64,000 bases of DNA from Flavobacterium sp. SUN052 (GTDB lineage Bacteria > Bacteroidota > Bacteroidia > Flavobacteriales > Flavobacteriaceae). The translations under genes and the position numbers were made by a program. The notes under the pieces were generated by a model, which was not told the DNA's origin, made no database searches, and saw only the letters and a program-made list of their open reading frames with translations. The stretch lies in assembly GCF_028867935.1 (NCBI RefSeq), contig NZ_JAPQNS010000009.1, positions 124,001 to 188,000 on the forward strand. The letters run 5' to 3'. Of this stretch, positions 34,601-41,637 are shown piece by piece; position 1 is the stretch's first letter; every line of letters begins with the position of its first letter.

Positions 34601-34895
34601 TGAGTGGCAGGTACGTACAATCTGTTCACCGAATGAAATAACTGAGTTTACATCATTGGCCACCTTCCAAACGTTGCCGCTCTGTCCCGGTGGAATGTAC
34701 ACGGTCAAAGCGGGTAGCTGGTTAGACCCAACGGTATGGTCGTGCAACCGAATTCCCTTCGACTATGACATCGTGACGGTTCGGCATATGGTGACACTTT
34801 TTAACAACGTGACAGGTAATGCCTTGAAGGTCCAGTTTGAAGGGGGCGGAAAGATCTATTATTCTACAAATAGCCGATTACGACTGGGGCTATAA
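31635..34895 (+). CDS. Secreted M43-like metalloprotease with GEVED domain and Fn3 repeats
   Basis: A 1086-aa secreted protein. The ATG at 31635 gives a signal peptide ending SSFGQ; an in-frame TTG at 31617 is rejected. A metzincin domain carries HELGHTLNLHH (H193, E194, H197, H203) and a Met-turn in SNIMNYY, with Asn where Gly is usual. A first Fn3 domain and a GEVED domain (WVDLNRNF to GEAEDYTV, about residues 480-560) follow. Then come five Fn3-like repeats marked by TAYEWQVR-type strands. The last 60 residues (34710-34892) are a module also found at the ends of two other proteins here. Its stop overlaps the convergent kinase stop. Confidence 0.83.
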   Translation: MNTFTRSLFAWFSTILLCLPLSSFGQSTPPSTTFACGTVSLSRDESLKLNAQAKQALQNKLNKSGNAPAITYVPIRPHIVRRSDGTGGYTLPRMNQVMALTNAHFLQNGSGIQFYFAGTSPDYMDSDSAYATDYSVSFFPTNNVNNALNQFYVQPMLNAAGIASLPGNNVTTTRSIIDVQYSDNYLGHEVVPHELGHTLNLHHTHNNFTEEGGTYPTDELVTRGTTANCDTTGDLLCDTPADPYYMGGWSLSYVDGCPIYSPGSTARDANGEAFSPSISNIMNYYHSLCVRDFTPGQYERMQEGLALRQTHTAYTLDAPPTPMTPPSNLVVRAGTFPLSVSLTWQDNSTTEMGYFIERSTSSTKGFVPIAGVAPNTTTFIDNTVNSSTQYYYRIRPSNTTTDHLSSVAGTFTGYCIPLYANGCTNNNGLSSVSVDGVALSQNSGCSVSGYGQFTTITVHLNAGQSVPFSINLLDPNHPHGITIWVDLNRNFSIDVGEDLYLSNGPVTGTISGTIAIPAGTTSGPMRLRILSAYNTMPFWPCSTNNGSPVVYDAGEAEDYTVQVLQPPITGLTTTSITGTSVQLNWNSLGSEITYEVQYRKQGEANWTQYNSYTNSASLTFLALNTAYEWQVREAGTTLFSGPVSFTTLCPVLTNTSSYPARTSVMLNWDYFSTPSLATNLRWRLAGTTGWTTVSSLTSNSYSLTGLSSNTAYEWQVQLYCADFSPIRSFTTLTCLTPYSASTNNLLSNSVYLSWYAYYEPSITYRVQYRPTGNPTWQTVESLTNNGYSLTGLTPNTTYEWQVQLICSPTESSGYLAGPAFTTVCPIPYQPYGNPTATGVTLNWQINPAETVNTFSLQYRQAGTTNWTTINNLVPTASYSSYRSYSLTGLSRNTAYEWRMRTNCTADIVSDYTSISSFTTICATAYSVNVGQVSSSAARLYWYAQVDADTRFEIRWRQTGSPNWTVVSNLTATQGQGNYLLMGLTASTSYEWQVRTICSPNEITEFTSLATFQTLPLCPGGMYTVKAGSWLDPTVWSCNRIPFDYDIVTVRHMVTLFNNVTGNALKVQFEGGGKIYYSTNSRLRLGL
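34710..34892 (+). other. Shared C-terminal module, copy 1 (end of M43-like protease)
   Basis: The last 61 residues read AGSWLDPTVWSCNRIP, then DIVTVRHMVTL and the final RLRLGL. The pattern GxWxDPTxW-xxRxP-D-V-HxVTL-...-LxLG recurs at 41641-41844 and 54549-54734. It has the look of a short G8-like beta module placed at the very C-terminus. Confidence 0.6.
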
Positions 34896-36266
34896 GTGAA
34901 TGCCTGATGGCATCCGAACTTCGCTGACAAATGTAAAATCCTGCCAGCTCAGTACTAACCGTCCACCCAGCAAGGTGGTTAATCGATGGCTGATCCAAAG
35001 CCCCAGGCCGTGCCCTTCTTTGAGCGGATCGGCTCGAAAATAAGGCTGTAACAGGTCAAGTGTTGGGCCGGTTTCGCGGGTGGTTTTATTCTGTAGCCGA
35101 ATAATTCCGTCTGCTAAAGCATCTACCTGCACGGTTATGGTGCTGCCAATTACCGCATATTTAATAGCGTTTTCGATCAGATTTAGCAGAATGTGTTCCA
35201 GTTTACTGGCATCCGTTTGCCAATATATGGTTGGTAATGGCGTTGGATTCAACTGTAGATTTACCTCGTACTCAACGGCTAGTGACGCAAGTTGACCCAG
35301 GCAACGCTCCAGAAGGGATGCAATAGAAACGGGATTTTTGTTGACTTTGGGCGCACCTTCTTCGGCTTGGCTAAGGGTCATAAACTCGTCGATTAGGCGC
35401 GCCAACCGGCTTACTTCGTCTAGTTGCCCTTTCAGAAATGCTGTCTCTGTGTCGGCCAATGAATCCCGTTTTAGGGTCACTTCCAGTCCAGTTTTCATAA
35501 TGGCAAGTGGAGTCCGCAGTTCATGAGCAGCCGCCCCGAAAAAATGCCGCTGTGTATCCATGTTTTCCCGAATACGGTCGAGCATCTGGTTTAGTGCAAC
35601 GGTTAAACCGTATAACTCGTCGCGGCTTTTGGGCAGGGCTAAAGGGTCAATTCGGGCGGCATTTCCAATGCGGGAAGCCTGGCCCACAAGTTGCTGAATG
35701 GGACGTAATAACCAACCTGCCGCCATGTAGCCCGCCCCGAGTGCCAGCACCAGGCTCAGAAGCCATCCCAGCCCAAACGTCCATCGGAGATTGTTGATGT
35801 CCTTACCTAAGCTGTCGGCTGGAACAACCAGCAGTAATCGAATATGGCTACTTGGAGTTTGATTGGTGGTTGTTTCAGCGACAGCAAGCCGGTAAGACAA
35901 CCACTTTCTGGGCAAACGACCGGGCCAGCCACTAATTGGGCGGTCAGGTTCGGAAGGCTGTTCCACCCATCGATTTTGCCTGATTGGGTCGATGTTAGTG
36001 GGAAAGTGGGGACTACGAAATAAGTCACGAACCGAGCCATACGACTCCACTGTCACCAGCATCTGCTCGTCGTTGAGGGGTAGGGGCACTATCGCCGGGT
36101 CGGGGTTCACTAGCGACAGCAACCAGCCCGCCCGCGTTTGAGCCGCCCGATCAAACGCTCTGATCAGGCTTCGTTCGGCGCGGTTCAGCATCAACCAGCC
36201 TGCAAATGCGCTCACCAGTGCGAATACCAAGGCAACAACCAGTACGATGCGGCTACGTAAACTCAT
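34890..36266 (-). CDS. Sensor histidine kinase (HAMP, HisKA type)
   Basis: A 458-aa membrane kinase of a two-component system. Transmembrane helix 1 is at about residues 7-25 and helix 2 at about 160-190, framing a periplasmic sensor of about 135 residues. HAMP follows at about 185-240. The H-box is FFGAAAHELRTPLAIM (about 243-258), the N-box LLNLIENAIKYA, and the glycine box GHGLGLWISHRL. It overlaps the regulator by ATGA at 36263-36266, so the two are co-translated. The stimulus is unknown; the layout is like CusS/ArlS kinases. Confidence 0.9.
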   Translation of the reverse strand: MSLRSRIVLVVALVFALVSAFAGWLMLNRAERSLIRAFDRAAQTRAGWLLSLVNPDPAIVPLPLNDEQMLVTVESYGSVRDLFRSPHFPTNIDPIRQNRWVEQPSEPDRPISGWPGRLPRKWLSYRLAVAETTTNQTPSSHIRLLLVVPADSLGKDINNLRWTFGLGWLLSLVLALGAGYMAAGWLLRPIQQLVGQASRIGNAARIDPLALPKSRDELYGLTVALNQMLDRIRENMDTQRHFFGAAAHELRTPLAIMKTGLEVTLKRDSLADTETAFLKGQLDEVSRLARLIDEFMTLSQAEEGAPKVNKNPVSIASLLERCLGQLASLAVEYEVNLQLNPTPLPTIYWQTDASKLEHILLNLIENAIKYAVIGSTITVQVDALADGIIRLQNKTTRETGPTLDLLQPYFRADPLKEGHGLGLWISHRLTTLLGGRLVLSWQDFTFVSEVRMPSGIHL

Positions 36267-36937
36267 GCAGTTTTAAGGCGGTAACCCTGCCCAACGAGCG
36301 TTTCGATGAGGTCGGAGATTCCTCCAGCCGCATCTAATTTTTTTCTCAGTTGATACATGTGGACATCAATAACATTACTTCCCCGGTCGTAGTCGACCGA
36401 CCAAACTTTCTCGGCAATTTCGTTGCGAGTCACCACGCGCCCAGCTCGTCGCATAAGCAACTCCAGCAGCGCAAATTCACGATTAGTAAGGTCCAGCCGC
36501 GTACCATTTCTGAACACATCACGGGTTACAAGTCGCATATCGAGATCGGCCACGCGCAAGATCACATCATCGCCGGTTGTGGTCTGGCGTTGCCACACGC
36601 GGATACGAGCCAGCAGTTCATCAAAGTCAAACGGCTTCCGCAGATAGTCGACGGCACCCAGGTCAAGTCCCTGCACGACGGTTGAGGGATCGCTTAGAGC
36701 CGATAAAATCACTACGGGAACATTCAGCCCGAAGGCTCGCATATTTTTAAGTACATCAAAGCCCGTCTGTCCCGGCAACATCAGGTCGAGCAGTACCAAA
36801 TCGTACAAGCCGCCCGCCAGTTGATCCAGCCCTGTAGAACCAGAGTAAGCCAGATCGGCTACGTGTCCCACCTGCTCTAGTCCCTGCTGAATGAAACGGG
36901 CTAGTTTACGTTCGTCTTCGATTACCAGAATTTTCAC
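36263..36937 (-). CDS. OmpR-family response regulator
   Basis: A 224-aa regulator with an N-terminal receiver and a C-terminal winged helix. VIEDE near residue 5, the phospho-acceptor in LVLLDLMLPG (about residues 47-56) and KPF near residue 101 are present. The DNA-binding domain ends in LIETLVGQGYRLKTA. The start codon is GTG (36935-36937), supported by the standard opening MKILVIEDE. It overlaps the kinase gene by ATGA, and the DUF5666 gene lies upstream on the same strand. Confidence 0.93.
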   Translation of the reverse strand: MKILVIEDERKLARFIQQGLEQVGHVADLAYSGSTGLDQLAGGLYDLVLLDLMLPGQTGFDVLKNMRAFGLNVPVVILSALSDPSTVVQGLDLGAVDYLRKPFDFDELLARIRVWQRQTTTGDDVILRVADLDMRLVTRDVFRNGTRLDLTNREFALLELLMRRAGRVVTRNEIAEKVWSVDYDRGSNVIDVHMYQLRKKLDAAGGISDLIETLVGQGYRLKTA

Positions 36938-37028
36938 GAGAGCGTTGTTCAGTACAAGGGCGAATGTACAAAAGTCGGCAACCGAAACGGCAAACCGACT
37001 TTTTACTATTCGATCGTTCAGACTTTAC

Positions 37029-37847
37029 TTATCGTACCAGATATTGCTGGCCGTTGATAGTCAGCACAGAAGCACGTAGGATTTTGGTTTGCTGAAGTTG
37101 AACCTGCCCCTCACGCACTGGCTTTGGATACCCCTGTGCTGTGATCGTTTGTCCTTTGGCCGCCAGATTCGCCAGTTGGTACGATACATTGGGGGGAATT
37201 TGGATCAGGGTGTTGTCGCTGAGTACCAAACCATTTACGCGGCCTTCCTGGTCGAGCCGGTAGTCAGCAATTTTACCCGTTGCGGTGGTCAACGTAGGCT
37301 CCGAAACGGGCGTCGTGGGCATTGTAGGAGGAGCGTCCTGGATGGTTGTTTTGCCTGCGGTTAGACTTGTCATCCGAAAGCGGGTTTCGCCATCGGGCCT
37401 TGTCTCTGAAAAACCAGTTACGCTAACGCTACCTCCATTCGCAACGGCGTTCTGAACCTGTTTCCCCAGGTGAGGAGGAAAAGATACGAGGGTAGCCGGA
37501 GCAGAGCCTGCCTGTAACATGAACCCGTCGAAAAGAAAGTCGTCGTTGCTCATCAGTTTCCCAACGGTCCCTGTTACCGTGGTTAACGAAGTCAACCCTT
37601 CTGGGCGACCTGCGGGACCGCGTTGCTGATTGGGTCCGTTGGGAGAACCGGGCCGATGGTGTTTTCCGGGGCCACCCGGAGGAGGTCCATCGGGTCGGTC
37701 GCCGGGCATGCCCATAGGTGGGGTTGGATTGCCGGAGGTAACTGGCGTTTGAGTCGAGGAACGGCCCGACGTTTGAGCCAGCGTCGGAACAGTGGTAAGA
37801 CCTACTACAAGTAGGGTAAGGGCGAGCACTTTTGTGTTGGTTTCCAT
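37029..37847 (-). CDS. Exported DUF5666-like protein with two similar halves
   Basis: A 272-aa exported protein. The ATG at 37847 (METNTKVLALTLL) is chosen because it gives a normal signal peptide ending TLAQ. A Pro/Gly-rich stretch covers about residues 30-85. Two related halves follow: FMLQAGSAPATLVSFPPHLG to GGSVSVTGF, and LVLSDNTLIQIPPNVSYQLA to GQTITAQGY. This is the OB-like arrangement of DUF5666 proteins. It lies 91 nt upstream of the response regulator on the same strand, so it may be part of that system, perhaps as its sensor partner; this is inference. Confidence 0.7.
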   Translation of the reverse strand: METNTKVLALTLLVVGLTTVPTLAQTSGRSSTQTPVTSGNPTPPMGMPGDRPDGPPPGGPGKHHRPGSPNGPNQQRGPAGRPEGLTSLTTVTGTVGKLMSNDDFLFDGFMLQAGSAPATLVSFPPHLGKQVQNAVANGGSVSVTGFSETRPDGETRFRMTSLTAGKTTIQDAPPTMPTTPVSEPTLTTATGKIADYRLDQEGRVNGLVLSDNTLIQIPPNVSYQLANLAAKGQTITAQGYPKPVREGQVQLQQTKILRASVLTINGQQYLVR

Positions 37848-37880
37848 AATCAACGATTGTTTACTGATTGATTTCGGAAA

Positions 37881-37888
37881 CAAAGCTA
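37881..37888 (-). promoter_or_regulatory. Candidate -7 box for the DUF5666 / two-component operon
   Basis: Read on the minus strand, 37888 to 37881 is TAGCTTTG, a match to TAnnTTTG, 33 nt before the ATG at 37847. Confidence 0.45.
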
Positions 37889-37960
37889 GAGTGGTGGGTT
37901 AAGGTGGATCTGAAGCCCAAATTAAATTTTCTTCATTCGCAAATTGCCCCCTTCCTCTCT

Positions 37961-38782
37961 TTATAATTCCTTCGCTTTTACCTCTATCTGGCTCTGGTGA
38001 TACACTAGAGAAAAGGGCTCTACGCTGCTGGTGAGCCAAACATTACCCCCAATAACAGAGTCGTGACCTACCACCGTTTTGCCACCTAAAATGGTCGCAT
38101 TGGCGTAAATTACCACGTTGTCCTCAATGGTCGGATGCCGTTTTTTCTGCGCCAGATTCTTGGCTACGTGGGTCGCGCCAAGCGTAACGCCTTGGTAAAG
38201 TTTCACGTTTTCGCCAATAATAGTGGTTTCGCCAATGACGATACCCGTACCGTGGTCGATAAAAAACGAGCGGCCAATCACTGCGCCGGGGTGAATGTCT
38301 ATACCCGTTTGGCTATGTGCATATTCGGTTAGCATGCGGGGGAGGGTTGGCACCTCCAGCAACAGAAGTGCATGCGCAAACCGGTATACAGCAATGGCGT
38401 AAAAACCCGGATAGACCGCAATGACCTCTTCAAACCCCTGAGAAGCCGGATCATTATCGGCGATGGCACGCGCATCGTACAACAGATCGTCGTAAATGGT
38501 GCGAAGCTGATCGAAAAATAAAGGCGCTAACTCCTCCGCCGGTTGGTGCAAATGTTGAGTTAACGGTTGCAACAAGCAGATTAACTGATCGTTGAGAAGT
38601 TGGTAAGTGCGTTCAACATCGTTAGTGGCCGACTGACAATCCTGCGTAACGGGAAACAAAAACCGCATCAGCTGATCGATGAACCGGCCTGCATCGGGGC
38701 GCGAAGGCAATTTATAGCGAAAGAGGTTGCGTTGTTGGTGCAGATGGTCGAGCAGGCTGGCGGTTTGATCGGAGCTTATCAT
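37961..38782 (-). CDS. cysE: Serine O-acetyltransferase (CysE)
   Basis: A 273-aa enzyme that acetylates serine with acetyl-CoA, the first step of cysteine synthesis. The ATG at 38782 ([11 protein letters not shown]) is preferred over a GTG at 38833, because the extension lacks family resemblance. The catalytic and hexapeptide region reads [19 protein letters not shown], then [19 protein letters not shown], with H and D in the usual places. The N-terminal helical part (about residues 1-150) is long, as in SATase of this group. The C-terminal tail is short. Confidence 0.88.
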   Translation of the reverse strand: MISSDQTASLLDHLHQQRNLFRYKLPSRPDAGRFIDQLMRFLFPVTQDCQSATNDVERTYQLLNDQLICLLQPLTQHLHQPAEELAPLFFDQLRTIYDDLLYDARAIADNDPASQGFEEVIAVYPGFYAIAVYRFAHALLLLEVPTLPRMLTEYAHSQTGIDIHPGAVIGRSFFIDHGTGIVIGETTIIGENVKLYQGVTLGATHVAKNLAQKKRHPTIEDNVVIYANATILGGKTVVGHDSVIGGNVWLTSSVEPFSLVYHQSQIEVKAKEL

Positions 38783-38987
38783 GGCGTACAAGTAGGGGAG
38801 TCGATGCCCCGGAGTGAGGAAGTTTTCCAACACCGTTTGGGGCCGTAACGCGGTTTAGGGGGGCGGCTGTTCCTGAGAACGTTACGTTTTTTACATGAAA
38901 AGGGGTTAATAATCAGCTTAGCCGCAAACTGGCCTTACTTTTGACTAGCCAAACATAGACAAAAGCAAGTCTTATTCAAAAGGTATC

Positions 38988-40202
38988 ATGTTCTATAAAA
39001 CGATAACCACACTCTTTCTGTCATTGGCTGCCACAGCAGGGGTTTCCTCGCTGATTGCATTTGCTTGTGGATCGGGTGCCAATGACCCGGCAGCTTCGCC
39101 TGATACAACAGTGCCTGCTGCCGAAACCATTAAATCCGAAAATGCTTTTCCAAAACTAACTTTCTCACAGCCGGTAGAGTTTACCCACGCGGGTGATGGC
39201 AGCAATCGTGTGTTTGTGGTGGAGCAGGCCGGTACCATTCGCGTGTTTGACAATAACGTACAAACAGCTTCGGCCTCAACGTATCTGGACATTAAAAGTA
39301 AAGTGGCCTCTGGTGGCGAAATGGGGCTTCTTGGCTTAGCGTTTCACCCCAAGTTTGAGCAAAATGGCTACTTTTTTGTCAATTACACCAAAAACAATCC
39401 TCGCGAAACCGTCATAAGCCGGTTTAAAGCAGCATCGGCTGGAGCCAATACAGTTGATCCGGCCACAGAAACAGTACTGTTCAAATTCGAGCAACCTTAC
39501 TCCAATCACAATGGGGGTAAGATTCTGTTTGGGCCCGACGGGTTTCTGTACATTGCAACGGGCGATGGTGGTAGTGGGGGGGATCCGCAAAACAATGGTC
39601 AAAACACGGATTCGTACCTTGGTAAAGTGTTGCGAATTGATGTGAACGCGACTGACAAAGGCAATTATGGCATTCCCAAAGACAATCCGTTTGCGGCTGG
39701 AGGTAGTGGTAAACTAGCTGAAGTGTACGCTTATGGCTTGCGAAACCCCTGGCGAATCAGTTTTGATGAGCAAGGAAGGCTCTGGGCGGGTGATGTTGGA
39801 CAAAACAAAATCGAAGAAGTCGACATCATTCAGAAAGGGGGAAATTATGGCTGGCGGTTAAAAGAAGGCCGGTCTGACTATAACAACAACGGAAGCAACA
39901 CAGCTGTAATTGAACCGATTTGGCAGTATTCCCACGATAACGGCGATGTTTCGATCACGGGCGGTGCTGTTTATCGCGGATCAGCCAACGCAAGTTTGAA
40001 AGGTAAGTATATCTACGCCGATTACGCAAGCGGACGGGTATGGGCTTTAACCGCCGACAATACGCCTACGGGGGGTAAAGCAACCAATCAACTGCTCGTG
40101 AACCGGGCTGGGGCCATATCGGCTTTTGGCGAGGATGCCAAAAACGAGCTGTACCTCTGCAACCACGGCGAGGGGAGAATTCTGCGGCTGAGTTCAAATT
40201 GA
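38988..40202 (+). CDS. Exported PQQ-dependent-type sugar dehydrogenase (GSDH family)
   Basis: A 404-aa exported beta-propeller of the glucose/sorbosone dehydrogenase family (PF07995). The N-terminus is hydrophobic and ends LIAFACGSG, possibly a weak lipobox. Family motifs are MGLLGLAFHPKFEQNGYFFV (about residues 105-124), HNGGKILFGPDGFLYIATGD (about 173-192) and AYGLRNPWRISFD (about 243-255). A calcium site is likely near GDPQNNGQN. PQQ dependence is inferred from the family, and no PQQ biosynthesis genes lie in this window. Confidence 0.82.
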   Translation: MFYKTITTLFLSLAATAGVSSLIAFACGSGANDPAASPDTTVPAAETIKSENAFPKLTFSQPVEFTHAGDGSNRVFVVEQAGTIRVFDNNVQTASASTYLDIKSKVASGGEMGLLGLAFHPKFEQNGYFFVNYTKNNPRETVISRFKAASAGANTVDPATETVLFKFEQPYSNHNGGKILFGPDGFLYIATGDGGSGGDPQNNGQNTDSYLGKVLRIDVNATDKGNYGIPKDNPFAAGGSGKLAEVYAYGLRNPWRISFDEQGRLWAGDVGQNKIEEVDIIQKGGNYGWRLKEGRSDYNNNGSNTAVIEPIWQYSHDNGDVSITGGAVYRGSANASLKGKYIYADYASGRVWALTADNTPTGGKATNQLLVNRAGAISAFGEDAKNELYLCNHGEGRILRLSSN

Positions 40203-40288
40203 TGCCGTTCTGCCCCAATCGATTAAATTTGCTGTACTAATAGACAAGTGCTGTCCGTAACTTCTTAAAAAAAGCTCTTTTTCCACTA

Positions 40289-40702
40289 ATGACTTCATCC
40301 AAACCTATTCGCTGCATATTATTAGTTGACGATGATCCCGATGACAACTTTCTTCACCGATTAGTTATTGAAGATTCCGGTTATTGCGATCGGGTTCAGG
40401 TTGCCGAGAATGGACAACAGGCACTCGCTTACCTAACCAATCAGGCCGCACCTAATTACTGTCGGCCCGAAGTTATCTTGCTGGATATTAATATGCCCGG
40501 TATGAACGGCTTTGAATTTTTAGCGGAATACGAAAAATTGAATGAATCGTATCGGGCTAAAGTCGTACTAATGATGCTGACAACTTCGTTAAATCCTGAT
40601 GACAAGCGACGTGCCAACGGCCATGGTGTTGTGATTGGCTATAAAAGCAAACCGTTAACCCGACAAATGCTCGACGAGATTGTAGCGCAGCATTTTTCGT
40701 GA
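40289..40702 (+). CDS. Single-domain CheY-like response regulator
   Basis: A 137-aa receiver without an output domain, close to the Rcp1 group. The acidic pair is VDDDPDDN (about residues 13-20), the phospho-acceptor is in VILLDINMPG (about 63-72) and the lysine is in YKSKPLT. Its partner kinase is not in the window. It precedes the lipoprotein hydrolase by 18 nt, so the two may be co-transcribed. Confidence 0.88.
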   Translation: MTSSKPIRCILLVDDDPDDNFLHRLVIEDSGYCDRVQVAENGQQALAYLTNQAAPNYCRPEVILLDINMPGMNGFEFLAEYEKLNESYRAKVVLMMLTTSLNPDDKRRANGHGVVIGYKSKPLTRQMLDEIVAQHFS

Positions 40703-40720
40703 TTATTGCCCATTTTACTT

Positions 40721-41626
40721 ATGCAACGCTGGTTAATAGGCCTTTTTCTGCTAACGTTGATGACAGGATGTTTCCGGCGGTTCAGCATGACCGAGCGAGA
40801 AATTCGACGGCACTATGTCGGGAAAAAAGCACGACCAACGTTTTACACCATCGAGGATGATAGCACCAAGCTATTTGTTGCTACGCTTGGTGCCGATACA
40901 CTTCCCCCACTATTGCTGATTCATGGAGCACCAGGAAACTGGTACGGCTATCTCCGTAATATGGACGACACCCTGCTTCAGCAGCGATTTCAAATGCTGG
41001 TGGTTGAACGTCCAGGCTACGGTAAGTCGCGGCAACGGCGATCTAAACTGCGTTTGAGATCGCGGATGAGCATTGATTTTCAGGCGCGAAGTATTGCTAA
41101 AGCGTTATCACTCAATCACTCTGGCCAACCAGCCATCGTGTTAGGACGATCTTATGGTGCTCCTATAGCCGTGCGGGTAGCCACGCTGGTACCCGAGAAA
41201 ATAGGCCATCTTTTTCTGATCTCGCCCGCTATTGACCCTGACAAAGAAAAGTTCTGGTGGTTTTCTAAATGGGGACGTATGCCCTTTGTGCAGCTCTTTT
41301 TGCCCCGTTCACTCAACTTAGCCACGTACGAAAAGTACGAACACGCTCGTCAACTTAGAGGTTTACTCCCTTACTGGTCGCAGTTAAAACCGCCCGTAAC
41401 GGTGGTGCAGGGTGCTCAGGACTGGCTTATTGATCAGGGTAATCTAGCCTTTGCCAAAAGGATGTTAGCGAACAAACCCGCTAGTTTCCAGCTGCTTCCC
41501 GACGCGGGCCATTTGATTACCAATTCACACGCTTCATTAGTATGCAGTCTGATTTGCCATACGGCTGACAGCCTGTATCACACTCGGCTCCCAAACATGC
41601 TGGAACACTCCGGCGAGGGAAAGTAG
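40721..41626 (+). CDS. Lipoprotein alpha/beta-fold hydrolase
   Basis: A 301-aa hydrolase. The ATG at 40721 (MQRWLIGLFLL) is chosen over an in-frame TTG at 40706, and gives a lipoprotein signal ending LMTGC. The core has LLIHGAPGNWYGY as oxyanion loop, the nucleophile elbow GRSYGA (about residues 146-151) and a late histidine in DAGHLI (about 265-270). The nucleophile elbow is GRSYG in place of GxSxG with a usual small residue. Substrate unknown. It converges with the SASA esterase, 11 nt apart. Confidence 0.8.
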   Translation: MQRWLIGLFLLTLMTGCFRRFSMTEREIRRHYVGKKARPTFYTIEDDSTKLFVATLGADTLPPLLLIHGAPGNWYGYLRNMDDTLLQQRFQMLVVERPGYGKSRQRRSKLRLRSRMSIDFQARSIAKALSLNHSGQPAIVLGRSYGAPIAVRVATLVPEKIGHLFLISPAIDPDKEKFWWFSKWGRMPFVQLFLPRSLNLATYEKYEHARQLRGLLPYWSQLKPPVTVVQGAQDWLIDQGNLAFAKRMLANKPASFQLLPDAGHLITNSHASLVCSLICHTADSLYHTRLPNMLEHSGEGK

Positions 41627-41637
41627 GCTCATTTCCA

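Noticed and set aside
40706..40720. A TTG start for the lipoprotein hydrolase at 40706
   Set aside because: The ATG at 40721 gives a better lipoprotein signal.
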